Shown here one piece after another: positions 43,057 through 53,158 of a stretch of DNA of 64,000 bases. Origin of the DNA: Deltaproteobacteria bacterium. GTDB taxonomy: Bacteria > Bdellovibrionota > Bdellovibrionia > Bdellovibrionales > JAMPXM01. The first letter of the stretch is position 1. Each line of letters opens with the position of its first letter. The notes under the pieces were generated by a model. That model made no database searches and had not been told where the DNA came from. It was given only the letters and a program-made list of their open reading frames with translations. The position numbers and the translations under genes were made by a program. The DNA lies in assembly GCA_017302795.1 (NCBI GenBank), contig JAFLCB010000011.1:62001-126000 (forward strand), written 5' to 3'.

Positions 43057-46000
43057 GTGATTTGCCTGGCAACACGGTATGCTTTTGCACTGTTTGTTTC
43101 GTGTTTCGCGCTGATGGCGCCAGGGCAGGCTCTTGCCCAAACTCAATTTTGGAATCAATCACACATCGATCAATTAAACCAAGAGCTTCCTCGGCTGGAT
43201 GAAGACCAGGTGTTGTACCATTGGGCCGATCCTCGCCGGGCAATGCGATGGATTCAAAACGGGGCCGTCGACGAAGGAGAAGTTCAGTTTTTGAACAAGC
43301 CATCAGGAGATCGCCAGGTACATGGCCCGGGGATCTATTTGTCTGAACATCCGACAAACGAAAAAGATTACGGCGAAATGCTCGTTCAGCTAAAGATTCG
43401 TAAGGGAACACCAGTTTACAACAATGACGTCATAACAAAAATATTTGGCCGCGAACTTAGCAAAACTGAGCAATCCCTTCTTGGTAACCATGTCGGTTAT
43501 GTCAGAAAAATTGGTTCCAACTGGTGGACCATTCACAGCGCATCTGCGGCCAGGGATGTTTCTACGGGTATAGCTCATCGAGCCCCCAAAAGTTTGCTGT
43601 GGGATGGGCCTGTTTTAATGAAGGCAAAAACGCCAGTCACCCTGATTCAAAACTCGCTTATCGAGCTTCGCGATGCCGACCCCAAAACATTCGGCTACGC
43701 GACTAGCTTTTCACATTTGGCCCGTTATCAAGACGGCATCAGCTTTCTGCGATCAGTCCAGGTGAATCCGCAAGATCCATGGTCCGAATTCGAGAACGGC
43801 GCTTTTGAAAACTATCGCTTGGCGCGAGAGGACATCTATCGTCGAGTTCATAAATCCTGGAAACTAACTGATTACGGAGAAGCTGGAGAAAGAGAACCTC
43901 GATTTGTACGTACTGAGCGATCGCCAATAGGAATTTCAGAAGATGGCATTTTTGAATTGCCTGGCTTAGGGGCGAAAGAATGGGCCGAGAAACAGGTGGC
44001 GATTCTCTCGCGCATTCGAGGTCAGGTCAGTGGAAACGCTGATGCACCAAATCGCGGCAATCGCTTAATCGCCGCAGGAGACGAGGGGTCCATTGTCGTC
44101 GGAAAAAAACAACAAAAAGCGATGCGAGTCACTGAATCGCAACTTGACGAACTAAAAGCGAATCGGTTTTTGAAACTGCAGGTACAGCCAGATGTCTCAA
44201 CGGGCTACTTCAATGTGACAATCGAGTATCCCAGCGTCTACCAATGGCAAAGACTGAAGTCCGATTTAGATCCCGAATTTGCGCGCGAGCTAGGCGATGT
44301 CAACCTGTCAAAGGTTCCTGCAAATTCTGAAAAGTTCAAGACTTTGAATCAAAAGTTTTTAGATCAACTTTTGCATTCGACGTTCAGAAAATATCACGGT
44401 CAGAGTCTCGATCGCGCTTCTGAATTGATGAAAGATTTGATTTCAATCCACCCAGGTGCAGACTTCAACGGACGATCAATTAGGCTTTATCTCGAGGCCG
44501 CGGAAATTGAATCCAACCGACATCCTGGCTATCATTTCCTCTCGGATCTAGATCTTTTCACAACACCAGAAGCTTACCGCAAAATGATGAAGTCTGGTGC
44601 CGAAGAATACGCTTTGTTTCAAGCGCGAGCTCTTACCGAAGTCGTTGCCGCTAGAAACGAAGGGCGAGTTCCGAATCTTCATCTACTTCAGCAAGATGGC
44701 GAAACTCTACGTTCCACCTTTGGCAGGAGCTTAGAGTCAGTAGGCTTACCGATTGATGGCGACTTTTCGCACGAGCAAAGCGAACTAATCAGGCAGCGAA
44801 ATTGGACAAAGCTTCTATCGAAGTTTGGCAGCGCGACTTTTGATTTATCAGATCCTGTGTCCTGGCAGCGTGCGTTCAATCGCTATGTGAAAGGGACGAG
44901 CAGCGGGGCGGTCTCAGGATTCAAAGAAGACATTCTAAAAGGTTTGCCTGCACTTTTGAAAGCAGGAGTGTCAATCGACGACGAAAGTTTGCGCGCGGCT
45001 ATTGCGATTTCACCGGCAAAAATCAAACTGGAAATACTTAAAAGTTCCGTCGAGGCAAAGGGAATTTCGGTCGCCACTCGGCTTTCGGCATTGACACAAT
45101 TGATGAAGGGAAAACCGCCCCAACAGTATCTAAAGGGTCGGCCAGAAATGCTTCGTCTTGTCATGAAAGAGCGACCAGATACTTTGGATGAAAAATCCAT
45201 TGTGGCGCTTACCGACGAAATTAGAACGGTTTTTCAACATTTGCAACTCTCGGATTTTCCAGAATTCACAAAAATTCTAGAAAAGTATAGCTCCAAAGAG
45301 GTCGTAGACCTTTACGCAGGACTGATTTTGAACGATCTTGCTCAAAGGCGAAGTTATTCGTCCTTGAACAGCGCCCAGGGAAACCTGCTTCGTGATGCAT
45401 CGAAAATTTACTTTTCGAAAAGTATTTCGCCAAAACTGAAACAAGGAATTCGAGCAGAGATTCGAAACCATGTGGAAAGCCGATACATCGACGGATCAGC
45501 GCGAAGTCAGATTTTAAGTTCATTGAATCCAAAGTTAAGAGATGAAATCGCCATCGAACGTCTGACTCGCGACGCATTCAACGTGAATCGTCAAAGGCGA
45601 GCAGGTCGTGCGATAAAGGCAGATCCCTCTTCTGTGGAATACTATCGAGCCCTTTCGGATGAAGCGAAATTAAGTCCCGAAGTTCAGCGAGCAGAGCGAA
45701 TCTTAGCAAGAGAACAAGTAATTAAAACAGTGCATATTGCTGCGCCTGCCGGAGCAGACGAAGAGGCGGCGATTGCGCAACGGGCAGAAAAAGAACTAAG
45801 GTCCATCGAGGGACTTTTGGAAGTCTGCGACCGAAAAAAGCGATGTGAGAAAGCCGAAAGATCGCTGTATCAAACCGCGTGGCATCGCCTTCGATGGATT
45901 GATCCCAATCACCCACGCTTACTTAACTTTCTTTCGTGGCGACCAGAAGATGTCGGCATGAACCTAGACTGGGGTACTACATTTAAGCAAGTTCTAGCAA

Positions 46001-47556
46001 AAGCACCCGGCGAATTGGATCAGACTTCACGCTTGAATTTGACTCTTCATCTAGCGAATTTGATCAGCTCTACCGAAGATAGGCGCCTTGCAGACGAAGT
46101 TTTAAAAGTCGCAGCTCATCACGGGGTGATCAAGGGCCTTGTTATTGAGGCTAAACCTTCGAATCGTTTGACATTGTCAGTTCCGGAAGACGTAGCGAAG
46201 GAATTGATTGCCGAGCATGGACTTACGGATCCACGAATCGAAAGATTGATTTCTCGCGGCCATATTAAAACTGAGTATGTTCGGAATTTGGTTTTAGATG
46301 AAGTGCGAGCTGGGCGACTTCAACCGGCGGACGCCTTTAAGGTTCTTCCTAGTCTTAAAAAACCCAACGCAGAAAACGCTATCGAGCTAATTACGGCATT
46401 TAAGAACTATCCGGATGATCAAGCCACGCTAATTGCGAGTTTGTTTAGCGTCGATCGAACTGAGTTCGTAAGTGCCTACGGAATTTTGAAACGCTTCGAA
46501 GAATTGGGTCCTGAGGTCGCAAAATATTATCGTTTTACGTTTTCTGATATCGATAGAGCCCTACGCTCGACTGGATCCGTGTCTCCCTTTGGACAGTCCA
46601 GACTGATGAGCTTGATGATGGAAGTTCAGCCTGAATTGTTTGATGAATTGAATCAAAAAAGTAAAGACGGTGAAGACGTCACGCACTGGGTTCGGGCGTT
46701 GGGCGGGGAGATTACTAAGAGAGATCAAAATGCTAAAATCATCGAGCAGGTGTTGAAAAATGACAAAGAAGGAAAATACATCGCCGCCCTTGCGGCCGAT
46801 GTAGGTTCATATAGCGCGGCTGACAAGGTCTTGAGGGGTCGCTCAAAAGAAGAACTTAGTAAGCTAGAGAAATCGAATCCCAAATTGTTGGGACAGCTGA
46901 CTTTGACTGATCGGGAGCTAATGGAATCAGTTCTCGCTGGGCGTCCAGAAACCCAGGTGCCAGTTCCAGCAACTGATAGTTCTGTTGGCAATTCCAAGGA
47001 TGCGCCGAAGGAGCCGCCGGTCGATGTTAAAACATTGAAACCTCGCTACATTCGTCTTTGTTTAGCCAATAGTATTCCGGCCGATCAGTGCCGAGCCTCT
47101 CGCTTTGCCTATCGGTATGGTTCTTCCCACAATCTTTCGAAAAGCGAATACGGGGTGTTACTTGAGATGGCCTTGATGGAAGGTAATTTCGATTTTATTA
47201 GTAACGAGTCCATTCTATCGAAATTATATGACTCCGATCCAGACGTGTCGGCCGAAGCGACAAGAAAATTATTGAACTTCCTCGACAAAAATCCGAATCA
47301 TCCACTCAATAGCTTTTATGCCCACATTTTCATTGAGCGCAGTTCAGGAAGTGGGCGAATCTTTCTTTCGCCTGCCGAGCAAGTGCGGCTTTCCGTCATT
47401 GCATACAAAAGTAAAGGCGGCTTGGGGTTAACGAAAACAGAGCGTGCAATGGACGCAACGTTCAGAATGATTGGCAATCCAATCACTGGTACAGCAAGCA
47501 AGATTGGGCGCGGCTGCAGCTCGGCATGGGAAACGCTCAAAGCGAAGTTGAAATGA
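43057..47556 (+). CDS. Giant secreted protein with ADP-ribosyltransferase-like N-terminus
   Basis: 1499 residues from GTG 43057 with a Sec leader (YAFALFVSCFALMAPG, cleavage near ALAQ). The first 130 mature residues have the pattern LYHWADPRRAMRWIQNG ... GPGIYLSEHP ... YGEMLVQLKI, which follows the H, Y, and glycine-rich layout of PARP/diphtheria-type ADP-ribosyltransferases or RNA phosphotransferases. The final catalytic Glu is not certain. The remaining 1300 residues are helical and repeat-like, recalling HEAT or Sel1 solenoids. It may be an effector or a surface scaffold. It is coupled (ATGA at its stop) to the LRR/DUF1963 membrane protein. Confidence 0.6.
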   Translation: MICLATRYAFALFVSCFALMAPGQALAQTQFWNQSHIDQLNQELPRLDEDQVLYHWADPRRAMRWIQNGAVDEGEVQFLNKPSGDRQVHGPGIYLSEHPTNEKDYGEMLVQLKIRKGTPVYNNDVITKIFGRELSKTEQSLLGNHVGYVRKIGSNWWTIHSASAARDVSTGIAHRAPKSLLWDGPVLMKAKTPVTLIQNSLIELRDADPKTFGYATSFSHLARYQDGISFLRSVQVNPQDPWSEFENGAFENYRLAREDIYRRVHKSWKLTDYGEAGEREPRFVRTERSPIGISEDGIFELPGLGAKEWAEKQVAILSRIRGQVSGNADAPNRGNRLIAAGDEGSIVVGKKQQKAMRVTESQLDELKANRFLKLQVQPDVSTGYFNVTIEYPSVYQWQRLKSDLDPEFARELGDVNLSKVPANSEKFKTLNQKFLDQLLHSTFRKYHGQSLDRASELMKDLISIHPGADFNGRSIRLYLEAAEIESNRHPGYHFLSDLDLFTTPEAYRKMMKSGAEEYALFQARALTEVVAARNEGRVPNLHLLQQDGETLRSTFGRSLESVGLPIDGDFSHEQSELIRQRNWTKLLSKFGSATFDLSDPVSWQRAFNRYVKGTSSGAVSGFKEDILKGLPALLKAGVSIDDESLRAAIAISPAKIKLEILKSSVEAKGISVATRLSALTQLMKGKPPQQYLKGRPEMLRLVMKERPDTLDEKSIVALTDEIRTVFQHLQLSDFPEFTKILEKYSSKEVVDLYAGLILNDLAQRRSYSSLNSAQGNLLRDASKIYFSKSISPKLKQGIRAEIRNHVESRYIDGSARSQILSSLNPKLRDEIAIERLTRDAFNVNRQRRAGRAIKADPSSVEYYRALSDEAKLSPEVQRAERILAREQVIKTVHIAAPAGADEEAAIAQRAEKELRSIEGLLEVCDRKKRCEKAERSLYQTAWHRLRWIDPNHPRLLNFLSWRPEDVGMNLDWGTTFKQVLAKAPGELDQTSRLNLTLHLANLISSTEDRRLADEVLKVAAHHGVIKGLVIEAKPSNRLTLSVPEDVAKELIAEHGLTDPRIERLISRGHIKTEYVRNLVLDEVRAGRLQPADAFKVLPSLKKPNAENAIELITAFKNYPDDQATLIASLFSVDRTEFVSAYGILKRFEELGPEVAKYYRFTFSDIDRALRSTGSVSPFGQSRLMSLMMEVQPELFDELNQKSKDGEDVTHWVRALGGEITKRDQNAKIIEQVLKNDKEGKYIAALAADVGSYSAADKVLRGRSKEELSKLEKSNPKLLGQLTLTDRELMESVLAGRPETQVPVPATDSSVGNSKDAPKEPPVDVKTLKPRYIRLCLANSIPADQCRASRFAYRYGSSHNLSKSEYGVLLEMALMEGNFDFISNESILSKLYDSDPDVSAEATRKLLNFLDKNPNHPLNSFYAHIFIERSSGSGRIFLSPAEQVRLSVIAYKSKGGLGLTKTERAMDATFRMIGNPITGTASKIGRGCSSAWETLKAKLK

Positions 47557-49892
47557 TACTAAAAGTATTTTTTAAGTGGTCCTTAGTAACCGCTGCGACA
47601 TTCTTCCTTTTGACGCCTGTGTTCTTTGGACTCAGGGCATCCTCACTTTCTTGGGTTCTTGTGGTCGCGGTTGTATTCACGCTTAGTTCAATAGCGCAAA
47701 AACGCAAAAACATCGGGTCGTTCGATTTTTTAAATTTATTCAGAATCGCTTCGTTAACGTTTGTCATTCAGTCGGTTGTTGTGGGTGTGCTTTATCTTAT
47801 TGGCCACGGCATCGGTAGAATTCTTTCCTACAATATGGAAGGTCAAGCGACGTCAGGACTATTCGAAGGCCTGATGCTTGGGCTTCTTGTTCTATCGAGT
47901 GTCATCGTCGAGCTGACGAAGTCACTGACGGCGAAAAGCGCGATTAAGCCGTCGCCCGGCGGCGCGGGCGGAATTGATGCTTCGACCGACTTCACAGCGC
48001 TGGCCGCGCGCTTGCGTACCTCCGGCGTTGCGAGTGCTACTGCCCCTATCACCTATGAGCCACATGTTGAAGGGCCCGATCATTTTCAAATTGGCGATCG
48101 TAAGCATGGTTTTTCTGATAAATGCATAGCCAGTTTCAATGATGGCAAATTTCAGTTGGAAGTTTATAGCGACGACGGAAAAGGTTTTCGTTTCAGCGAT
48201 TTTGTTTTTTCTGGAACCGAGCCTCGGTTAAAAACTTCGCATCCCGGCGGTCAAAGTTACATCTGGGAATCTGGATTTTCGTTTGGCGACAGGTTCTTCG
48301 GAGAAATTCGAATTCAGCCAGGCGTATTCGCAATGAAGGGCGAAGTGCGACCCGATTACGAGCCCGCTGGATCTGGGATTGCGGTTTCCGTAAAAATGAC
48401 TTTGCCAGCTGGGTCTGTCGACCCGCGGCACTTTAAGTTTTCTTCTTTGGCGGAAGCCGAGTCCGCCGGCCCAGAATGTGTCTATTCAATGAATTCGACC
48501 GTAACAAGCGGCGACGAATTTACCAGGATCCTTAAGTTTAAGAAGCTAACCGAACTAATTGTTCGGGCCGAACTTGAAGCCGCGAATGTCGGTGGCTCGC
48601 TAGACACATCCTCATTGCTAACGGGGATTTCTCAGCTTCGGAATTTGAATCGACTTTGGTTTACTTCCGACGTTCCTGTTGAAATTCCAAATGAACTTTT
48701 CAGTATACCGTCTTTGACGGACCTGTCGTTTTCCGCTCAGGCGAAAGATCTTCCCGTCGACATCATGAAGCTTAAAAATCTCGAATCTCTTCGGATCAGC
48801 GGCAATCTGTTTACGACGCTCCCAAATGAAATCGGAGATCACCCACGCCTCAGGTACTTGAATATTGAAGATTGCCGGTTCGAAACCTTGCCTCCATCCG
48901 TCGCGAAAATAAAAACGGTAAAAATTGAAAATCATCAGCGGGCGCTTTACATGGACCTTTCCTATCCACATGGAAAAGACGTCATGCTTGATCACGAAAT
49001 TTTCCTCGCACGAAGCGATAGAGCATCGCGAGAAATTCTTGACCAGAAAATCGATGCCGGCGGACTGGGCGATTTTAAGGACCTTTTCCATAAGCTTTCG
49101 AGGCGTTCGATCGATCTCAGAACTCCTCGTGACCTTTCGCCTGAAAAGCTTGCGGACCTACAAAGTAAACTCGTAGTTGGCGCCTCCCGCCTTGGTGGAT
49201 CGCCGGATCTTCCTTCTATTGGGGACTGGCCTGTGGCGGAAGATCACACCGATGTAGAACGAAAGATGCGTTTCTTGGCACAGCTTAACTGCGCTGATTT
49301 AGCGAAGTTACAGGACTATCTTCCGCGTAGCGGTTTGATTTCGTTTTTCATCGACCAATGGAATGATCATCCATCGATCGTACGCGCCATCTACTTTCCG
49401 TCGATCGAGGGTTTATCAACCGTGAAACCTCCTGAAGCCGAGTCGCTAAGTGATGGCGAACCTGCAGACGCTTTTCCAGGAGTGCCGTTGGAGCAGCAAA
49501 TTTTGATTTCGATTCCCGATCTTTCCGTGGACGAAGGACTTCTGGGGCCAAAGTTAGCCGAGGATTTCAAACGGCTTTGGGATGACGGTCACGGTGACGC
49601 CTATGAAAAGTTGAAAGCTGATCTAGATTCTATTCAGGCAAACGGTGGTGGACGCTATGGTCCCCACACCATCAATGCTTTTGTCTTCACTCAAGGGTCG
49701 ACGCCTGAAATGGAAGCAGCTGAAGAAAAACTTGGCGCCGTTGGCGATTGGGTAAACCTCATATCGATTGGCTTTGACCGGAACGTCGGCTTTCAGTTCG
49801 GAGACTGCGGCACACTTACGATCTGTATTCACAAATCCGATCTCGCCACGCGAAATTTCTCTCGTGTTTTCCCATTTTTTTATTCAAGCTAG
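47553..49892 (+). CDS. Membrane protein with LRR and DUF1963 (YwqG-like) regions
   Basis: 779 residues from ATG 47553, which overlaps the preceding stop (ATGA). Three to four membrane helices occupy about 1-135. A beta-rich region follows, then leucine-rich repeats (about 320-460; LRNLNRLWF, LKNLESLRISGN, HPRLRYLNIEDC), and a C-terminal DUF1963 domain with LGGSPDLPSIGDWP, FLAQLNCADL and the ending QFGDCGTLTICIHKSDLATR. DUF1963 proteins (YwqG) bind unknown partners. The coupling with the giant protein suggests the two work together, perhaps as effector and tether or immunity partner (inference). Confidence 0.75.
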   Translation: MILKVFFKWSLVTAATFFLLTPVFFGLRASSLSWVLVVAVVFTLSSIAQKRKNIGSFDFLNLFRIASLTFVIQSVVVGVLYLIGHGIGRILSYNMEGQATSGLFEGLMLGLLVLSSVIVELTKSLTAKSAIKPSPGGAGGIDASTDFTALAARLRTSGVASATAPITYEPHVEGPDHFQIGDRKHGFSDKCIASFNDGKFQLEVYSDDGKGFRFSDFVFSGTEPRLKTSHPGGQSYIWESGFSFGDRFFGEIRIQPGVFAMKGEVRPDYEPAGSGIAVSVKMTLPAGSVDPRHFKFSSLAEAESAGPECVYSMNSTVTSGDEFTRILKFKKLTELIVRAELEAANVGGSLDTSSLLTGISQLRNLNRLWFTSDVPVEIPNELFSIPSLTDLSFSAQAKDLPVDIMKLKNLESLRISGNLFTTLPNEIGDHPRLRYLNIEDCRFETLPPSVAKIKTVKIENHQRALYMDLSYPHGKDVMLDHEIFLARSDRASREILDQKIDAGGLGDFKDLFHKLSRRSIDLRTPRDLSPEKLADLQSKLVVGASRLGGSPDLPSIGDWPVAEDHTDVERKMRFLAQLNCADLAKLQDYLPRSGLISFFIDQWNDHPSIVRAIYFPSIEGLSTVKPPEAESLSDGEPADAFPGVPLEQQILISIPDLSVDEGLLGPKLAEDFKRLWDDGHGDAYEKLKADLDSIQANGGGRYGPHTINAFVFTQGSTPEMEAAEEKLGAVGDWVNLISIGFDRNVGFQFGDCGTLTICIHKSDLATRNFSRVFPFFYSS

Positions 49893-49898
49893 GGAACT

Positions 49899-50225
49899 AT
49901 GAATCCCTTCGAAAGCCCGTTAAGTCAGTTCATTGTTCTTGAATCCATGATCCAGTTCTATGCACCGCTCGACGTGGTTTCCGAAAAGTTTTATCAGGCG
50001 TGGGCAAAATGGCATTTGAACGGCCTTGGCGAGGCGTTCGGGTTTTGCCTGACCTTCAAGGATTCCGGTAAACCATTTGTCGTTAAAACCTTGGTGAACA
50101 CCGTTGACCTTGATGAAACTCTAGCCATCGAATGGCACATTGATGCCGGCGATCTAGCCACGGCGGAGTTGGCTTTTAAGCATTTAGGACTACCTGACAG
50201 CGCATGCACTTGGCGCAAATCTTAG
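49899..50225 (+). CDS. Small cytoplasmic protein of unknown function
   Basis: 108 residues, seven bases after the stop of the DUF1963 gene. Begins MNPFESPLSQFIVLESMIQF and has two conserved-looking tryptophans (AWAKWHLNG and CTWRKS). No leader or membrane segment. A single-domain alpha/beta protein. Family not recognised. Its position after a membrane/DUF1963 gene would fit an accessory or immunity role, but nothing in the sequence proves it. Confidence 0.5.
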   Translation: MNPFESPLSQFIVLESMIQFYAPLDVVSEKFYQAWAKWHLNGLGEAFGFCLTFKDSGKPFVVKTLVNTVDLDETLAIEWHIDAGDLATAELAFKHLGLPDSACTWRKS

Positions 50226-50273
50226 GTCGAGTCTGGGTTTCACCTCAGCCACGCGAATGGCCGATAAAGACAA

Positions 50274-51515
50274 GTGGTGAAGCTAGGTGCATTTATATGG
50301 CGGGCCGGCCTAGGAAGAGGAATTCAAATTCTCTTCGTGCTTTTCGTTTCACTCACATTTTCTAGCCACTCTCATGCCGCCGGTTTCCTTGATCGCTGTT
50401 GGATCGAGTTCGAAAACATTTTCGGTATTAAGCTGAAGGAACTTTCAACTGATCCGGTTTTGCCATCAGCAGAACCGCGCTCGCCAGATCAATTCGTTCC
50501 ATTGAGTGACGTTCAGCAGGCGCTACGAGAAAAATCGCTGAAGCGAAATCTAGAAATATTGAAAGCGGATGCTGCGGAGCTTCGACCAAAGCTTGAACTT
50601 CTTCGGCAGAAAACGAGGGAAGCCTCGGTACTGAGGGAAGAGCTCGCGAAGCTTTACTCTACCAAGCCACCGACGGCATGGGAGGTGATTGAAGCAAAGC
50701 GGAAGACCGTCGAAGAGGCGGAAGCGGAAGTTCGCGCGATGAGCGACATTCGTAAAGCCGACTTAGCTTTATACAAGCGCTGGGAAAAACTGATGGCCGA
50801 CTGCCCATCGGGAATTTGCGTAGCGCCTCAATTGAGGGAAGAGTTGATTCAAGCAGCTGGCATTGATCTTTCGCCGAAACCTTACATCTCGTATCGGACG
50901 CCGGCACTCGTAGAAAAAATCGAAAAGTCGCAAGAAGTTCCAGCGGCTTTTGTGATCACGCATCAGGTTTACGACTTTACGACGGAAGCTACGATTAAGA
51001 TGCTTCGCGAAGATCCGAGATTCAAAGATGTGCCACGAGTTGTCCTTGGTGGTGACGAGTACAAAGTGAATTCCGAAGCACTTTATCGGGAAGCGACGGT
51101 CGTGAAATTTTCTTCGCGAGGCGAATTTCCCAAAGGACTTGACGTGAATGCCAATGAGTATCACTTCGCTGGTGGGTACTGCGAGGCATGTATGCAGGCA
51201 TCCATCAACGCGGTCATCGGTCACGCGCAGAAGAAGTATCGTAGCGGTCTTAAGTTCGTTTTTCATGCGGACCAGATGTTCTGGACGCAGACCGAAACTC
51301 TCAAAGATCGACTTCAAACGGCGCTAGCTAAAATCGATGAACAAGGCACGGCCACCGAGTACGCCAGGCAGCAGGCGATCTTCAAAGTCATCCAGCGCCT
51401 CGGCAACTTCTCGGCGGATACAATGCGAATGACGTCCGCTAGCACCGACCCCATCCTCACCATCAACGCCCGCCTCCCAAACGGCTCCACCGTCACCATT
51501 CAAGTGGAGCGCTAG
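50274..51515 (+). CDS. Secreted coiled-coil protein of unknown function
   Basis: 413 residues from GTG 50274 (a second GTG follows immediately). Sec leader (IQILFVLFVSLTFSSHSHA). Residues about 85-165 form a long charged helix with heptads (AELRPKLELLRQKTREASVL). The C-terminal domain contains CPSGIC and GGYCEACMQAS cysteine pairs and ends in a beta strand (NGSTVTIQVER). It may bind metal or form disulfides. Last gene of the secreted-protein cluster begun at 42175; convergent with a lipoprotein gene 25 bp away. Confidence 0.6.
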   Translation: MVKLGAFIWRAGLGRGIQILFVLFVSLTFSSHSHAAGFLDRCWIEFENIFGIKLKELSTDPVLPSAEPRSPDQFVPLSDVQQALREKSLKRNLEILKADAAELRPKLELLRQKTREASVLREELAKLYSTKPPTAWEVIEAKRKTVEEAEAEVRAMSDIRKADLALYKRWEKLMADCPSGICVAPQLREELIQAAGIDLSPKPYISYRTPALVEKIEKSQEVPAAFVITHQVYDFTTEATIKMLREDPRFKDVPRVVLGGDEYKVNSEALYREATVVKFSSRGEFPKGLDVNANEYHFAGGYCEACMQASINAVIGHAQKKYRSGLKFVFHADQMFWTQTETLKDRLQTALAKIDEQGTATEYARQQAIFKVIQRLGNFSADTMRMTSASTDPILTINARLPNGSTVTIQVER

Positions 51516-51540
51516 CTTTGAATCCGTCGCTTCAGGCGGA

Positions 51541-52497
51541 TTATCGCAGACTCTGATAAAGCCCTGCCGCCGTCGTCGGTGCGGAAAGTAAAAGAGTACT
51601 GCCTTGGCCAAAGCTTAAAGTTAACAGCAAAGCCCCATCTTGTTCGACGAGATGAGGGTCGCAGACGTGAACACCTTTGGTGCCGATGATGAATTTGTCT
51701 TTGTGTGTGGTCCAGGTCGTTTCACCAAGCGCGATGGTGGAGGCCGTGATGTACCACTCGGACCCAAAGCCCTTAAACGGACTGTACACCTGCCCGTGCA
51801 CAGCTAAAAGCCCCACGCCAGGGATGTGTTTGATCCAAGGGTTACCGCCACCTTTTACGACATGCCCTTCGCTTCGATTTTCATCAAAGCTGATTTCATC
51901 ATCGACAAGTCGGGCGTAAGAATAGGCAAGGCCGACTTCACGCTGATCAGGCGTGCTGTCGCTTGATTCCACCAAAAGGTGCCACGTTCCATCGTCTGCG
52001 ATGTCGACAGCTACATTCCAAAGATGATGATAAATCGACGTTCGGTCGTCCGACCTTGTTAAGACGGGGCGACCGCCATTGATCTTCGTCCATGTAAGGC
52101 CCAGATCAAAGGACTTCCAGAGATAGACGTTTCCATCAACGGACGCAAAATTGAAAAGTGTTCCGCCTTGATTGATGGTGTAGGGGAATCTCGCACTGTC
52201 GATAACAAGGTGAGGCGATACAGTTTCAAAATAGGTCGATTGCAGCGGAACGCGAAACATTTTGCCGGTCCATTCGTGATCATAAAACGCGATCAAGTTT
52301 CCATCGACATTCACCAGGGAAGTTTCAACCACCGATCGATTTTTGAAAACATGATCTTCAATCTCGGTAAACACCGATGCTTCTTTTTGAAGTTCAAGGC
52401 CTGAAGGTGAAACGTTTTTCGCGCATCCGCAGCCAACCGATAGAACCGAAATTAAGAACGCCGTGAGTATTAAAGACGACCGATCGTCGCGTACCAT
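51541..52497 (-). CDS. Lipoprotein with beta-propeller (sialidase/BNR-like) domain
   Basis: 318 residues from ATG 52497, chosen because AGGGAG precedes it; an upstream start (52572) only adds a polar extension. Lipobox near VGCGC (residue about 23). The mature part is a beta-propeller-like fold with an Asp-box SFDLGLTWT and repeated strands, resembling sialidase or glycosidase scaffolds (GH43/GH33-like). The catalytic Tyr-Glu pair of sialidases cannot be assigned. A hairpin in the message leader may mask its ribosome site. Confidence 0.65.
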   Translation of the reverse strand: MVRDDRSSLILTAFLISVLSVGCGCAKNVSPSGLELQKEASVFTEIEDHVFKNRSVVETSLVNVDGNLIAFYDHEWTGKMFRVPLQSTYFETVSPHLVIDSARFPYTINQGGTLFNFASVDGNVYLWKSFDLGLTWTKINGGRPVLTRSDDRTSIYHHLWNVAVDIADDGTWHLLVESSDSTPDQREVGLAYSYARLVDDEISFDENRSEGHVVKGGGNPWIKHIPGVGLLAVHGQVYSPFKGFGSEWYITASTIALGETTWTTHKDKFIIGTKGVHVCDPHLVEQDGALLLTLSFGQGSTLLLSAPTTAAGLYQSLR

Positions 52498-52505
52498 TTT
52501 GAACT

Positions 52506-52531
52506 CCCTGAACGAGTGATTTCGATCAGGG
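52506..52531 (-). promoter_or_regulatory. Hairpin covering the ribosome site of the propeller lipoprotein
   Basis: On the transcript, CCCTGA pairs with TCAGGG, with an inner CGA/TCG pairing and a small loop. The distal arm contains the Shine-Dalgarno-like AGGGAG used by the gene at 52497. When folded it would occlude the site, so it may act as a thermosensor or await a regulatory factor. Confidence 0.4.
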
Positions 52532-52812
52532 TGCTTGCATGAAGTTGCAGGTGAGGACATAACCAGCGCCACGTGAAGCTAGGTGTGGCCTGACGTGACA
52601 CATTGGGGATCAAGCCTTCGTTTAGCTATGGTTTAGCTTATGGCTTGCTTTAGATTGACCGACGGTTCGGTGCGTTTGGACGTCCACGATTGAGTCCACG
52701 GGGTAGTGCTCACTTGAGGCCGCAGCAAATCTCTCGTGTCGATTTGGTTCATTGGTAATCAGCTGTCATACTTAAAGAGACGGCTTCAATGGTGGAGCCA
52801 AGAGGGGAAAGT

Positions 52813-53070
52813 ATGGACTCTAGTGAACTAATGAAAGTGGCTGAGGGCGTGATAAATAAGCGAAACGTGAATGGCGGAATGCATAGTCTAGCCTACGTGG
52901 TCGACTTGCTAGAAGATTTAGGCTTCGTCGTGGTCACGGGTAGGAACACGGGGATACTTGAAGACGGTTTGCTTTTGCGGCACGAGAAGCTTGGCGATGC
53001 ATTTCTTGGGCTGTTTGCCAAAAGAGGTAAAACAGTTTGTGAATCTAAGTGGAACACGGACGATTCTTGA
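52813..53070 (+). CDS. Small protein of unknown function
   Basis: 85 residues from ATG 52813, with GAGGGGAA upstream; an earlier ATG at 52789 has no ribosome site. Sequence begins MDSSELMKVAEGVINKR and has a DLLEDLGFVVVTGRN segment, suggesting a small alpha/beta domain. No leader. Family not recognised. The 240 bp upstream contain no other feature I can name. Confidence 0.45.
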   Translation: MDSSELMKVAEGVINKRNVNGGMHSLAYVVDLLEDLGFVVVTGRNTGILEDGLLLRHEKLGDAFLGLFAKRGKTVCESKWNTDDS

Positions 53071-53158
53071 ATTTCAGAAATGTATTTGAAACACGAACGG
53101 CGCATGGCTTCGGATCCAGAAGCTTGAATTTGGCCTGTCATCGAATCTGAAAACAGTA

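Noticed and set aside
46950-46970. GGTGCCAG resembling the REP-like arm
   Set aside because: It lies within the giant coding frame with no pairing arm nearby; likely chance.
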